64,000 nucleotides of DNA from Kribbella sp. NBC_00382 (GTDB lineage Bacteria; Actinomycetota; Actinomycetes; Propionibacteriales; Kribbellaceae): positions 8,060,001-8,124,000 of the forward strand of contig NZ_CP107954.1 of the NCBI RefSeq assembly GCF_036067295.1, read 5' to 3'. A program made the translations under genes and the position numbers. Positions 1-7,960 of the stretch are shown here, in pieces. Positions within the stretch are counted from its first letter, which is position 1. Each line of letters opens with the position of its first letter. The notes beneath the pieces are model-generated. The model saw nothing but the letters and a program-made list of their open reading frames with translations. It had not been told where the DNA came from and made no database searches.

Positions 1-193
1 CCTCGGTGTGCAGAAGCATCACGTCGAGATCGCTGTACGGCGAGAGCTCCTCCCGGCCGTAGCCGCCAACTGCGACCAGGGCAACGCCCTCGGTAGGAGT
101 ACCGAGGGCGTCACACGCCTTGGAGAGGAGCAGGTACAGCAGCGCGTCGGCCTCTTCGGCACGCACGCGCCGCTGTGCTGCTCGATCAACCAT
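1..193 (-). CDS. glnD: PII uridylyl/adenylyltransferase GlnD, N-terminal fragment (runs off window start)
   Basis: Only the first 64 codons are inside the window. The translation carries the nucleotidyltransferase motif GGYGREEL at about residues 43-50 followed by SDLDVMLLH, where the Asp-x-Asp pair binds catalytic metal. GlnD modifies and demodifies the PII protein according to glutamine level; in actinobacteria the modification reported is adenylylation. The ATG directly abuts the glnK stop codon (TAG-ATG), which supports amtB-glnK-glnD as one operon, although a start further upstream inside glnK is possible because family members often have a longer N-terminus. The C-terminal HD and ACT domains are outside the window. 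Confidence 0.9.
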   Translation of the reverse strand, partial: MVDRAAQRRVRAEEADALLYLLLSKACDALGTPTEGVALVAVGGYGREELSPYSDLDVMLLHTE

Positions 194-532
194 CTACAGC
201 GCGTCTCCGTCCAGCTCACCGGTACGGACCCGGACGATCGTCTCGACCGGGGTCACCCAGACCTTGCCGTCACCGATCTTGCCGGTCTGCGCGGCCTTCA
301 CGATCACGTCCACCACGTCGGCGCCGTCACCGTCCTCGACGACCACCTCGAGCCGGACCTTCGGGACCAGGTCCACCTCGTACTCCGCACCTCGGTAGAC
401 CTCGGTGTGGCCCTTCTGCCGGCCGTAGCCGCTCGCCTCGGTGACCGTCATGCCGGTCACCCCGAACGTCTCCAGCGCGGCCCGGACGTCTTCCAGCTTG
501 TGCGGCTTGACCACCGCGGTGATCAGCTTCAT
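194..532 (-). CDS. glnK: Nitrogen regulatory PII protein GlnK
   Basis: A full-length 112-residue PII signal protein. It begins MKLITAVVKPHKLEDV and has the T-loop with Tyr51 in GAEY, the residue modified by GlnD. The segment TGKIGDGKVWV is the C-loop/B-loop signature that contacts ATP and 2-oxoglutarate. PII trimers bind AmtB to block ammonium uptake when nitrogen is plentiful. The start codon overlaps the amtB stop by 4 bp (ATGA) and glnD follows immediately, so the sensor, its target channel and its modifying enzyme are co-transcribed. The length matches the family. Confidence 0.97.
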   Translation of the reverse strand: MKLITAVVKPHKLEDVRAALETFGVTGMTVTEASGYGRQKGHTEVYRGAEYEVDLVPKVRLEVVVEDGDGADVVDVIVKAAQTGKIGDGKVWVTPVETIVRVRTGELDGDAL

Positions 533-1863
533 ACGTTCGCACCTTCCTTCTCAGCAGCGTCGGTCTCGGTCTCGGCGGCCACCGGCCGGGCGATCGCACT
601 GTGCCCCCGCAGCCCGGAACCCGCGGCCAGGAAGTCGTACGCCGTCTCCGCGTGCTCGACCTGGTCGACACCGGCGACCTCGTCGTCCTCGCTGAGCCGG
701 AAGCCGATCGTCTTGTCGATCACCTTGCCGAGGATGAACGCCACTGTGAACGAGTAGACACCGACGACCACGTTCGCCAGCGCCTGCTTGCCGAGCTGGC
801 TCACGCCACCACCGTAGAACAGGCCGTTCACCGCGGACGGCGCCGCGGCGCTGCCCAGGAAGCCGATCGCCAGCGAGCCGAACAGACCGCCGACCAGGTG
901 CACGCCGACCACGTCGAGCGAGTCGTCGAAGCCCAGCTTGTACTTCAGCGAGACCGCGAAGGCGCAGATGGCGCCGGCGAGCACGCCGAGGATGATCGCG
1001 CCGACCGGCGTGACCGCACCACAGGACGGGGTGATCGCGACCAGACCTGCCACAGCACCGGACGCCATCCCCAGCGTGGTCGCCTTGCCGTGCCGGATCC
1101 GTTCCACGATCAGCCAGCCGATCACGGCGGCGGCCGTGGCGACCTGCGTGTTGACGAAGGTGACCGCGGCGGTCGTACCGGCGCTCAGCGCCGAGCCCGC
1201 GTTGAAGCCGAACCAGCCGAACCACAGCAGGCCGGCGCCGAGGATGACCAGCGGCAGGCTGTGTGGACGCATCGGGTCCTTGCGCCACCCCACCCGGCGC
1301 CCGAGCACGAGGGCCAGCGCCAGCGCGGCGGCACCCGCGTTCACGTGGACCGCGGTACCACCAGCGAAGTCGATCGCTTTCAGCTTGTCGCCGATCCAGC
1401 CGCCGTTGCCGTCGTCGAGGAACCAGACGGAGTGCGCGACCGGGAAGTACACCAGGCAGGTCCAGCCCGCGACGAAGGCGATCCAGCCCCGGAAGGTGGC
1501 CCGGTCTGCGATCGCACCCGAGATCAGCGCCGGGGTGATGATCGCGAACATCAACTGGAAGGCGACGAAGGCGAGCGTCGGAATCGTGCCACTGACCGCG
1601 TCGGGAGCGATCAGGCCCTTCAGGCCGACCGCCGAGAAGTCACCGATCACGTGCCCGTTGTCACCGGTGAAGGTCAGCGAGAAGCCGACCACCACCCACA
1701 AGATGGTGACGACGGCGATGGTGATGGCACTCATCATCATCATGTTCAGCACGCTCTTCACGCGCACCATGCCGCCATAGAAGAAAGCCAGGCCCGGTGT
1801 CATCAAGAACACCAGCGCGGCACTTACCAAGACCCAGGCGGTATCGCCGGCGTTGATCTCCAT
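529..1863 (-). CDS. amtB: Ammonium transporter AmtB
   Basis: An Amt/MEP/Rh ammonium channel with about 11 membrane segments. The pore twin-His pair is visible as AGGTAVHVN and VVGVHLVGG (His173 and His322 counted from the start chosen here), with the conserved Asp in AIDFAGG just before the first. The N-terminus MTPGLAFFYGGMV is also typical. The reading frame is open to an ATG at 1881, but an AAGG-type ribosome site lies about 10 nt before the ATG at 1863, giving MEINAGDTAW, so 1863 is preferred. It is the first gene of the amtB-glnK-glnD operon and lies downstream of a GlnR-type box at 1975-2012. Confidence 0.95.
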   Translation of the reverse strand: MEINAGDTAWVLVSAALVFLMTPGLAFFYGGMVRVKSVLNMMMMSAITIAVVTILWVVVGFSLTFTGDNGHVIGDFSAVGLKGLIAPDAVSGTIPTLAFVAFQLMFAIITPALISGAIADRATFRGWIAFVAGWTCLVYFPVAHSVWFLDDGNGGWIGDKLKAIDFAGGTAVHVNAGAAALALALVLGRRVGWRKDPMRPHSLPLVILGAGLLWFGWFGFNAGSALSAGTTAAVTFVNTQVATAAAVIGWLIVERIRHGKATTLGMASGAVAGLVAITPSCGAVTPVGAIILGVLAGAICAFAVSLKYKLGFDDSLDVVGVHLVGGLFGSLAIGFLGSAAAPSAVNGLFYGGGVSQLGKQALANVVVGVYSFTVAFILGKVIDKTIGFRLSEDDEVAGVDQVEHAETAYDFLAAGSGLRGHSAIARPVAAETETDAAEKEGANV

Positions 1864-1974
1864 CAACGTCATCCCTTCCATCGATCTGGGGGGTGGCCCG
1901 CGTCCTCATCAGGGGGAGCTCCACAACGCCGGGAAGCCCGCGCACGGCCACACCGCAAACGGTGTCGGCGCGCC

Positions 1975-2012
1975 GTTTCAGAAGATCGGTCCTGATGTTT
2001 CAGGGATGTGAC
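1975..2012 (-). promoter_or_regulatory. Probable GlnR box upstream of amtB
   Basis: Read on the minus strand, the site is GTCAC-N6-GAAAC-N6-ACCGA-N6-GAAAC. This is the phased gTnAC-N6-GaAAc-N6 repeat known for the actinobacterial nitrogen regulator GlnR. Both b-sites (GAAAC) and the first a-site (GTCAC) match; the second a-site is degenerate. It sits about 110-150 bp upstream of the amtB start, where an activator site would be expected. Confidence 0.7.
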
Positions 2013-2027
2013 AAAGCGCCGCCTTAA

Positions 2028-2049
2028 GTGACATCGGCGTGACATCGGC
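2028..2049. repeat. 11-bp tandem direct repeat upstream of a TetR gene
   Basis: GTGACATCGGC occurs twice back to back, about 80 bp before the TetR start at 2127 and 16 bp from the GlnR box. One helical turn of spacing between identical units suggests a protein-binding site, but there is no direct evidence of function. Confidence 0.5.
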
Positions 2050-2126
2050 CGTCTTGTGGCACTCTGGCCTCACCACACGGCCCGCAGCCGCGCCACTGCG
2101 ACCGTCCGAAGCTGGGGAAGTACGAA

Positions 2127-2726
2127 ATGGGGAACAACAGCGGGGAGAGGCCACGTCGAGGCAGGCCGCGGGACCCGGACGCCGAACCGAGGATCCGCCG
2201 GTACGCCGTGCAGTTGCTGCTGGAGCGCGGGTTCGACGGGATGACCGTCGACGACGTTGCCGAGGCGGCCGGCGTCGGCAAGGCAACGATCTACCGGCGA
2301 TGGGCGAGCAAAGAGCTCCTCGCCAACGACGCGATGGCCCAACTGTTCGACATCGAGATCCCGGACGCCGATACCGGGTCGATCGCGGGTGACCTGCGCC
2401 AGGTCTACCGCGACGCCTTGATGTTCGTGAACACCAAGGAAGGCGTCGCGCTGATCCGGCTCGCCGTCACCGAGATGAACCGCGACGAGCAGTTCACCGT
2501 GTTCTACCGGGCGTTCCTGCAGAACCGGATCGCCTTGACGGCGGCCGCTCTGGAGCGGGCCCGGCAGCGCGGTGAGCAGATCCGGCCCGGGGCCGATCCG
2601 GTCCTGATGGTGCAGTGGCTGGCCGGCGTCCTGATCCTGCGGGCGATGACTGGTGAGCCGATGCCGGCCGTCGAGGACACCGACCACCTGGTCGAGATGA
2701 CGATGAGGTCGATCGTGGACGGTTAG
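2127..2726 (+). CDS. TetR/AcrR family transcriptional regulator
   Basis: A 199-residue one-component regulator. The N-terminal helix-turn-helix spans roughly residues 21-67, with the typical TVDDVAEAAGVGKATIYRRW core, preceded by a basic arm (GERPRRGRPRDP) that usually contacts the minor groove. The C-terminal ligand-binding part is unassigned. A GGGGAAG ribosome site precedes the ATG. The gene is divergent from amtB, with a 245-bp spacer holding the GlnR box and a tandem repeat, and convergent with the propeller protein downstream. No obvious target gene lies next to it; autoregulation through the upstream repeat is inference. Confidence 0.88.
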   Translation: MGNNSGERPRRGRPRDPDAEPRIRRYAVQLLLERGFDGMTVDDVAEAAGVGKATIYRRWASKELLANDAMAQLFDIEIPDADTGSIAGDLRQVYRDALMFVNTKEGVALIRLAVTEMNRDEQFTVFYRAFLQNRIALTAAALERARQRGEQIRPGADPVLMVQWLAGVLILRAMTGEPMPAVEDTDHLVEMTMRSIVDG

Positions 2727-2749
2727 AACAAGCTCACAGCCGCAGACGG

Positions 2750-4000
2750 TCAGCCTCGGATGCCTGGTCCGAGGGCGAGGCCGTCGAGGTTGAGTTCGGT
2801 GACCCGGAGGACCTGGCCGGTCCGCAGGTTCCAGGCCAGCAGCCAATCGGTGACCTGGAACAACGCGGTCTCGCTGTCGTACCAGCCGAGCAAGAAGCAG
2901 CAGCCTGGTTCACGGATCCGGTCCGGAGCGGTCCGGCCGGGCGTCGGCGTCGCCGCCGGAGTCTCGCCGAGAACGAGCAACCGGTCGTCGCGCGGTTCGA
3001 GGGTCGAGATCGCGGCGATCGCCTGCGGGCGGGACACGACGGTGGGCACCTGGGCGATCTGGTCCGCGACGAACATCCGCCCGACCATGTTGCCTCCAGC
3101 AAACGTTTGACCGGCCCACTGGGCCACCGGCAGCCGCGGCCTGCTGACCTCGACCCAGCCGTTGTTCCCGGCGTACTGGCGCAGCGCCACTTCCCCCTCC
3201 CCACCGTCCAGCCGGTACGGCGCGGTCACCTCCTCGGCATCGTTGCTCACGGCAACACCTCCGACGAGAGGCTGCTTGGTCGCCGCCACGTCGACATCGA
3301 GCTGGTACGCCGTACCGGGACCGCTCACCAACAGCCGGATACTGTTCGCCAGCCAGGACACGCTGCGAATGTCCTGCGAGGGCAACGGGATCAGCCGCGT
3401 CTTCGCGGTACTGGCGTCGACCACGTACACCCCGCCGGGCTGCGGGAAGGCGGCAAGCTTGCCGTTGGGCGCGACGGCTCCCGTGCTGAGTGGCCGGCCG
3501 CTCGCGATCGGCCGCAGCTCGCGATCGTCGCGCGCCCAGTGCGATTCGGAGCTGAGGAAGAGCGGCAAGTAGTTGCCCCCTCGCGACGCCACCGTCACGG
3601 CCGCGATCCGGTCCATCGGCCTGGTGCGCAGATCCGGGGTGTCACCCGGCAGGCTCAGCAGTTCGCCCAGCGGCGTCGACACGCGATCGAGGAAGCGTTC
3701 GCTGCCGGCGGGTGGGGCGTTCCAGTACGTGATGCCTGAGATCTCACCGGCCGGCGGGATGTAGCCGGGCGGGGTCGGCGTGGTGTCGGGTGGGGTGATC
3801 GCGCTGTTGCCGCCGCCCAGTGTCATCACGAGCACCCCGGCGACAACCACCAGCAGCAAGGCGATCAGCACGGCGATGATGCTGCGCCGCTGCCGGCGGC
3901 GATGGGCGAATCCAGCCGCCCAGGCCGCGTCGGCCAGCTCGGGTTCGGGGAGCCGGTCGGAGGCCTGTCTCAGCATGAAGGGGACCTCCTCGCGCTTCAC
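2750..4000 (-). CDS. Membrane-anchored beta-propeller-like protein, partner of the adjacent ECF sigma factor
   Basis: 416 residues: about 40 cytoplasmic residues with a basic stretch (HRRRQRRS), one membrane helix at about residues 41-61, a Pro/Thr-rich linker, then a large extracytoplasmic domain. The repeated beta-rich blades and WLAN/VYVVDAST-type strands suggest a TolB/WD40-like propeller. Its ATG overlaps the sigma factor stop codon by 4 bp (ATGA), so the two are made together. By analogy with other sigma/membrane pairs it could be an anti-sigma or a sensor, but no ZAS zinc motif is visible in the short cytoplasmic part. The function is therefore inferred only from context. Confidence 0.75.
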   Translation of the reverse strand: MKREEVPFMLRQASDRLPEPELADAAWAAGFAHRRRQRRSIIAVLIALLLVVVAGVLVMTLGGGNSAITPPDTTPTPPGYIPPAGEISGITYWNAPPAGSERFLDRVSTPLGELLSLPGDTPDLRTRPMDRIAAVTVASRGGNYLPLFLSSESHWARDDRELRPIASGRPLSTGAVAPNGKLAAFPQPGGVYVVDASTAKTRLIPLPSQDIRSVSWLANSIRLLVSGPGTAYQLDVDVAATKQPLVGGVAVSNDAEEVTAPYRLDGGEGEVALRQYAGNNGWVEVSRPRLPVAQWAGQTFAGGNMVGRMFVADQIAQVPTVVSRPQAIAAISTLEPRDDRLLVLGETPAATPTPGRTAPDRIREPGCCFLLGWYDSETALFQVTDWLLAWNLRTGQVLRVTELNLDGLALGPGIRG

Positions 4001-4458
4001 CGCGGTTCCCTTCCGGTGACGTCGCGCCAGTCCGGAGTACCGAGCTCTAGCCGGAACCGGCTGAGGGAGGACATACCGGCGGTGTGCACGGCGGAGCTGG
4101 ACATGCTCAGTACTTCGGCGACCTCGAACTCAGTGAGCTCCTCCAGGTGCAGGAGCACCAGTACCGCGCGATCCTTCGGGGTGAGAGCCGCCAGCGCGAT
4201 CTTGACCGGATCCTCTTCGTCCTCGAAGGGCTTGACGCTGCGCGACCACCGCGACATGGCCGCGTTGTAGAGGTGCCCGAGCACAAAGGCATCCGGGTCG
4301 TCGACCTTGCCCCAGCGCAGCGACAACCGGGTGAAGGCATGCAACAGCTCCTCCTCGGCCCGGTCGAGCTCGCCGTACACGAGGTACGCCGCACGAAGCC
4401 ACCTGCCTTGCCGCGCATCGACGTACGCGGCGAACTCTGGGTCGACTATGTCGCGCAT
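3997..4458 (-). CDS. SigE-type ECF RNA polymerase sigma factor (degenerate region 4)
   Basis: 153 residues. Region 2 is recognisable in FAAYVDARQGRWLRAAYLVY followed by AEEELLHAFTRLSLRWGKVDDPDAFV, the layout of the small SigE-like actinobacterial ECF factors. Region 4 starts at LAALTPKDRAVLVLLHLEEL. Its recognition helix reads SSSAVHTAGMSSLSRFR, where the common form is closer to S-x-G-T-V-K-S-R, so key Lys and Gly positions are changed. It is translationally coupled to the membrane propeller downstream, and the MFS gene ends 14 bp upstream on the same strand, suggesting a three-gene unit. It may be weakly active or have an unusual target. Confidence 0.8.
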   Translation of the reverse strand: MRDIVDPEFAAYVDARQGRWLRAAYLVYGELDRAEEELLHAFTRLSLRWGKVDDPDAFVLGHLYNAAMSRWSRSVKPFEDEEDPVKIALAALTPKDRAVLVLLHLEELTEFEVAEVLSMSSSAVHTAGMSSLSRFRLELGTPDWRDVTGREPR

Positions 4459-4472
4459 CCACCCTCCCTAGG

Positions 4473-5660
4473 TCATTCAATACCCAATTGGGACGGTTGT
4501 GACCGCACGAGACGCCGGAGGTTCGGTTGGAGAGTTGCCAGGACGCCGGCCGCGACTCCACAGCCGATCCACAAACCGGTCGGGCCCACTACTGAGAGGA
4601 GTTGAGTGCCGAGTAGTGGGGCCACTGCGGTGGCTACACCCCAGCTGAGGCCGTAAGTAGCCAGGTAGCGGCCCCGGGCGTGCTCCGGAGCTATCTCGGC
4701 GACTACTGAGAGGGCGCGGCCGATCAGGATCAGGTCGCCGAGACTCCAGACGACAGCGGCTGCCAGGAAGGCGGGCAAGCTGTGGGAGAAGCCCGTGGCG
4801 ACTAGACCGGCTCCTAGCAAGACGTAGCCCAGGGTCAGCGCTTGGAAGTCGTCGAGCGCCAGCAGCCGGCGGGTTCGGAGTACCGGCTGTACTGCGACCT
4901 GCGCGATCGCAGAGACGGCCAGGATGATCCCGACGCCCGAGGCCGACACGCCCCGGTCGAGCAAGGTGAGAGGTAGCCCGAACACGATCACCATGGCGAG
5001 TACTGCGAACACCGTGCCCGATCCCAGCACCCACAGCAGCCTCCGGTCGCGCCAGACCGCCGCAGCCGCCGGTGCCACCTGCACCCCGCCCGGCAGCGCG
5101 ATAGCGACCAGCACCGCACAGGCCAGACAGCTAACGGCATCCGCGACGAACAGCCACCGCAGATCCCACTGCCCCAACCAGGCCGCCAGCAGGCCGGCCA
5201 CCACAGCCGCCACCGCCATCACCGCGCCCAACAGCCCGTACGCCGCCGGCCGGTCCACAGGCTCGGTCACATCGGCGATGATCGCCTGACTGGGTGGCTC
5301 ATAGATCTCGAACGCCAACCCCAGCACCACTACGGCCGGTACCGCGGACCACATGCTCCCCGACGCGGCGATCCACAACTGCCCGACCGCACAGCCCACC
5401 AGGCCGAGCACGATCGTCCACCGCCGCCCCAGCCGATCAGCCAGGTGTCCACCGAACACCCGCGATGGCAGGGTCGCGACGCCGAAGGCCGTCAGAACCA
5501 GTCCTGCCTCCGCGACGCTCGCGCCGAGCTCCACCGTCAGCACCACGGCCAGGAACGGCAGCGTGAACGCCCCCAGCCGATTCACCCCGCGCGCGATCAC
5601 CAACACCCAGACAGCGGTAGGCAACCTGTGATGACTAGCAAAGCCGGTATGGTTGGTCAC
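4473..5660 (-). CDS. MFS transporter (MdtH-like drug/solute exporter type)
   Basis: 395 residues with 12 predicted membrane segments. The A-motif between helices 2 and 3 is present as GGHLADRLGRRW, the hallmark of proton-coupled major facilitator carriers, and FEIYEPPSQAIIADV resembles the MdtH-type exporters. The substrate cannot be read from sequence. Translation is set at GTG 5660 and the start region overlaps the divergent CGNR gene's open frame, so the two promoters share very little space. Downstream, 14 bp separate it from the ECF sigma gene. Confidence 0.85.
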   Translation of the reverse strand: MTNHTGFASHHRLPTAVWVLVIARGVNRLGAFTLPFLAVVLTVELGASVAEAGLVLTAFGVATLPSRVFGGHLADRLGRRWTIVLGLVGCAVGQLWIAASGSMWSAVPAVVVLGLAFEIYEPPSQAIIADVTEPVDRPAAYGLLGAVMAVAAVVAGLLAAWLGQWDLRWLFVADAVSCLACAVLVAIALPGGVQVAPAAAAVWRDRRLLWVLGSGTVFAVLAMVIVFGLPLTLLDRGVSASGVGIILAVSAIAQVAVQPVLRTRRLLALDDFQALTLGYVLLGAGLVATGFSHSLPAFLAAAVVWSLGDLILIGRALSVVAEIAPEHARGRYLATYGLSWGVATAVAPLLGTQLLSVVGPTGLWIGCGVAAGVLATLQPNLRRLVRSQPSQLGIE

Positions 5661-5697
5661 GACAGCGACCCTACGAAACCCCGGAGTGACTGGTCAA

Positions 5698-6261
5698 GTG
5701 AACTTCGATAGTCACATCCTCAACACGCTGACCGCCGCCGTGGCGCTGGTCAACCGGCTGACGCCCGGCCAGTCCGGCGGCGCGCCCTTCGCGGTCCCGG
5801 CGGACCTCACCGAAGCCACGGCCGACGCCCTCGGCGACGACGGCCGGCGCAGACCGACGGTGACCACCGCCGATGCGGAGCAGCTGACAGCAGTGGCGAC
5901 CAGGATGCGCGTCATCTTCGAGGCCTCGCATGGAGGCGATACTGATCGCGCAGCCAAGGAAGTCAACACTCTGCTGCTCGACACCAACGCCCGGCCGCAA
6001 CTGGACCGCTCCGGCTCCCCCGGCTGGAGCCTCCACTTCCACGGCGCCGACGACACCCTGGCCAACGGCTGGGCGGCCGGCTGCGCGGCAGGGCTCGCCA
6101 TGGCTCTCGGCAGCGACCTGGCAGGCCGGCTCGGAGTCTGCTCCGCGCCGGCCTGCGACCGGGTGTTCATCGATGCCTCCCGCAACAGTGCGCGGCGGTT
6201 CTGCTCACCTCAATGCCAGAGCCGCGTCAAGGCAGCAGCGCACCGGGCTAGGCAGAAGTAG
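5698..6261 (+). CDS. ABATE/CGNR zinc-finger family protein
   Basis: About 187 residues. The C-terminal 45 residues form the CGNR zinc finger: GVCSAPACDRVFIDASRNS followed by RRFCSPQCQSR, with four cysteines and a basic tail. The N-terminus VNFDSHILNTLTAAVALVN matches the start of the stress-associated ABATE domain. The frame is open from TTG 5653, but GTG 5698 has a GGAG site 11 nt upstream and gives the family-typical N-terminus. These proteins are thought to be DNA-binding stress regulators; the ligand is unknown. It is divergent from the MFS gene and ends in a 14-bp tail-to-tail overlap with the flavoprotein gene. Confidence 0.85.
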   Translation: MNFDSHILNTLTAAVALVNRLTPGQSGGAPFAVPADLTEATADALGDDGRRRPTVTTADAEQLTAVATRMRVIFEASHGGDTDRAAKEVNTLLLDTNARPQLDRSGSPGWSLHFHGADDTLANGWAAGCAAGLAMALGSDLAGRLGVCSAPACDRVFIDASRNSARRFCSPQCQSRVKAAAHRARQK

Positions 6262-7219
6262 CTCCCCGGGTGCGGTAGGCCTCCACGGCATTGCGGGTCT
6301 CCTCCCCGATCAGGTCGGCGTTGATGGCGGCACCCGCCGTCATACCGGCGGCTGCGGAGGTGATGACCTGGCCCATCGGGTCGGTGACATTGCCGGCTAC
6401 CCAGACACCGGGGACCTCGGTAGCGCCCATGGGGTCCGAGTCGATCGCAGTACCGACTACTACTCCCCTGCCTTCACGTGTGGTCGCCTTCAGCCCCAGG
6501 TCGGCCAGGAAGTCCGCACGAGCCTCCAACTGCGTCTGTATGGCGAGCGCCTGTCGCGGGATGACCCTGCCACCATCCAGGCGAACCCCTGTGAGCTTGT
6601 CGTCGGTCACCTCGAGCGACGCGACTTTCCCTTGCACCACAGAGATCCCACGAGCAGCGAACTCCTCCCACTGCTCCTCGGTCGGCTCCAGCACGTCATT
6701 GAGGAACAGCGTCACGTCCGAGCTCCACTGCCGGAACAGCAGCGTCTGATGCCCAGCCATCACGCTAGTAGCCAGTACGCCGATCGCCTGGTCGCGTACC
6801 TCCCACCCATGGCAGTACGGGCAGTGCAACACGTCCCGCCCGAACCGCTCGGCCAACCCGGCCACCTCGGGCAGTACATCGACCACGCCAGTAGTGACCA
6901 GCAACCGCCGAGCCTCCACCGCCTCGCGCCCAGCCAGCTCCACCACGAACCCGTACTCCGAACTGCCCGGCCGCACGCCCGTCACGGTGTCGGTCACCAC
7001 CTCCCCGCCGTACCCGCTGACCTCAGCACGCCCGATGGAGTAGAGCTCCGCAGGCGGGACACCATCCCTGCTCAAGTAGTTGTGCACGTGCTCTGTCGGC
7101 GCATTGCGAGGTGTGCCGTTGTCGACCACCAGCACCGACCTGCGCGCCCGGACCAGCGCCAGCGCACCACTCAACCCGGCGGCTCCCCCGCCGATCACCA
7201 CCACGTCGTACCGCTTCAC
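6248..7219 (-). CDS. Thioredoxin-reductase-like NAD(P)/FAD-dependent oxidoreductase
   Basis: 323 residues, the size of a low-molecular-weight thioredoxin reductase. The FAD-binding dinucleotide fold is at the N-terminus (VVVIGGGAAGLSGAL). A redox pair CPYC lies at Cys133-Cys136, where TrxB has its catalytic disulfide, and GVWVAGNVTDPMGQVITSAA is the second FAD motif. No thioredoxin gene lies beside it, so the partner is unknown; bacillithiol-type and ferredoxin reductase relatives share this fold. It is divergently transcribed from the XRE-cupin regulator, with two palindromes between the start codons, which suggests control by that regulator. Confidence 0.88.
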   Translation of the reverse strand: MKRYDVVVIGGGAAGLSGALALVRARRSVLVVDNGTPRNAPTEHVHNYLSRDGVPPAELYSIGRAEVSGYGGEVVTDTVTGVRPGSSEYGFVVELAGREAVEARRLLVTTGVVDVLPEVAGLAERFGRDVLHCPYCHGWEVRDQAIGVLATSVMAGHQTLLFRQWSSDVTLFLNDVLEPTEEQWEEFAARGISVVQGKVASLEVTDDKLTGVRLDGGRVIPRQALAIQTQLEARADFLADLGLKATTREGRGVVVGTAIDSDPMGATEVPGVWVAGNVTDPMGQVITSAAAGMTAGAAINADLIGEETRNAVEAYRTRGATSA

Positions 7220-7262
7220 GGTGAACTCCTTCGTCGTCGATCTCCTGTCCCGACCATCCGCC

Positions 7263-7276
7263 GTTTTCTCGAAAAC
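7263..7276. promoter_or_regulatory. Palindromic operator candidate 1 (flavoprotein/XRE intergenic)
   Basis: GTTTTCTCGAAAAC is an inverted repeat with perfect 6-bp arms and a 2-bp centre. It is AT-rich against a GC-rich background and lies midway between the divergent start codons at 7219 and 7304. Confidence 0.55.
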
Positions 7277-7287
7277 GACAAACTTCT

Positions 7288-7302
7288 TTGCCAGAATGGC
7301 AA
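7288..7302. promoter_or_regulatory. Palindromic operator candidate 2, adjoining the XRE-cupin start codon
   Basis: TTGCCAGAATGGCAA has perfect 6-bp arms around a 3-bp centre. It ends 1 bp before the ATG at 7304, so binding there would block transcription or translation initiation of the regulator gene. This is a likely autoregulatory site of the XRE protein (inference). Confidence 0.6.
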
Positions 7303-7303
7303 G

Positions 7304-7882
7304 ATGGAACCTGATCTCGACGATGTCCTCGAAGCAGTCGGTCCGCGCCTGCGCGCACTCCGGGTCGAGCGCGACACCACGCTCACCCAGCTGTCGGAGA
7401 CAACCGGCATCTCGGTCAGCACGCTGTCCCGGCTGGAGTCCGGCCAGCGCCGCCCGACGCTGGAACTGCTGCTACCGCTAGCCCGTGCCCACCAAGTGCA
7501 GCTGGACGAGCTCGTCGACGCGCCACCGACCGGCGACCCGCGGGTGCACGCCAAGTCGTTCAAGCGGAACGGCGCGACGATGATCCCGCTGACCCGGCGT
7601 CCAGGTGGCCTGCAGGCGTTCAAGCAGATCGTCCCGGCCGGCTGGAATGGCAACGACGTGGAGCAGCGCGTGCACGAGGGCTACGACTGGATCTACGTGC
7701 TGTCCGGGCAGATCCGGCTGGTGCTCGGCGATAAGGACTTCATCCTGCATGAGGGCGAGGTAGCCGAGTTCGACACCCGCGTGCCGCACTGGTTCGGTAA
7801 CCCCGGACCTGGCCCGGCGGAGATGCTCTGCCTCTACGGTCCCCAGGGCGAACGGATGCACGTCCGCGCCCGCTCCAAGTAG
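7304..7882 (+). CDS. XRE family transcriptional regulator with C-terminal cupin sensor
   Basis: 192 residues from the ATG giving MEPDLDDVLEAVGPRLRALR. Residues 15-70 form a lambda-repressor-type HTH (TLTQLSETTGISVSTLSRLE with SGQRRPTLELL). Residues from about 100 to 185 are a cupin barrel, with HEGYDWIYVLSGQIRLVLG and PHWFGNPGPGPAEML. Such proteins sense small ligands and repress neighbouring catabolic or redox genes. The open frame extends far upstream but only this start gives a real protein. No clear Shine-Dalgarno is seen and the operator abuts the ATG, so a very short or leaderless mRNA is possible. Confidence 0.88.
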   Translation: MEPDLDDVLEAVGPRLRALRVERDTTLTQLSETTGISVSTLSRLESGQRRPTLELLLPLARAHQVQLDELVDAPPTGDPRVHAKSFKRNGATMIPLTRRPGGLQAFKQIVPAGWNGNDVEQRVHEGYDWIYVLSGQIRLVLGDKDFILHEGEVAEFDTRVPHWFGNPGPGPAEMLCLYGPQGERMHVRARSK

Positions 7883-7960
7883 GTAGTACTCTTCCCGCTG
7901 CGTTTTGCTTGCCCCACCCCACCGCCCCGAGCGCGTGACCCTATGAGAGGACCTCGTCCC

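Noticed and set aside
601..1995. 464-codon open frame on the plus strand
   Set aside because: Fully antisense to amtB; product is rich in Arg, His and Gln with no domain. A common artefact of high-GC third positions.
5930..7303. Upstream extension of the XRE-cupin frame
   Set aside because: Antisense to the flavoprotein gene; the HTH protein starts at 7304 where family similarity begins.
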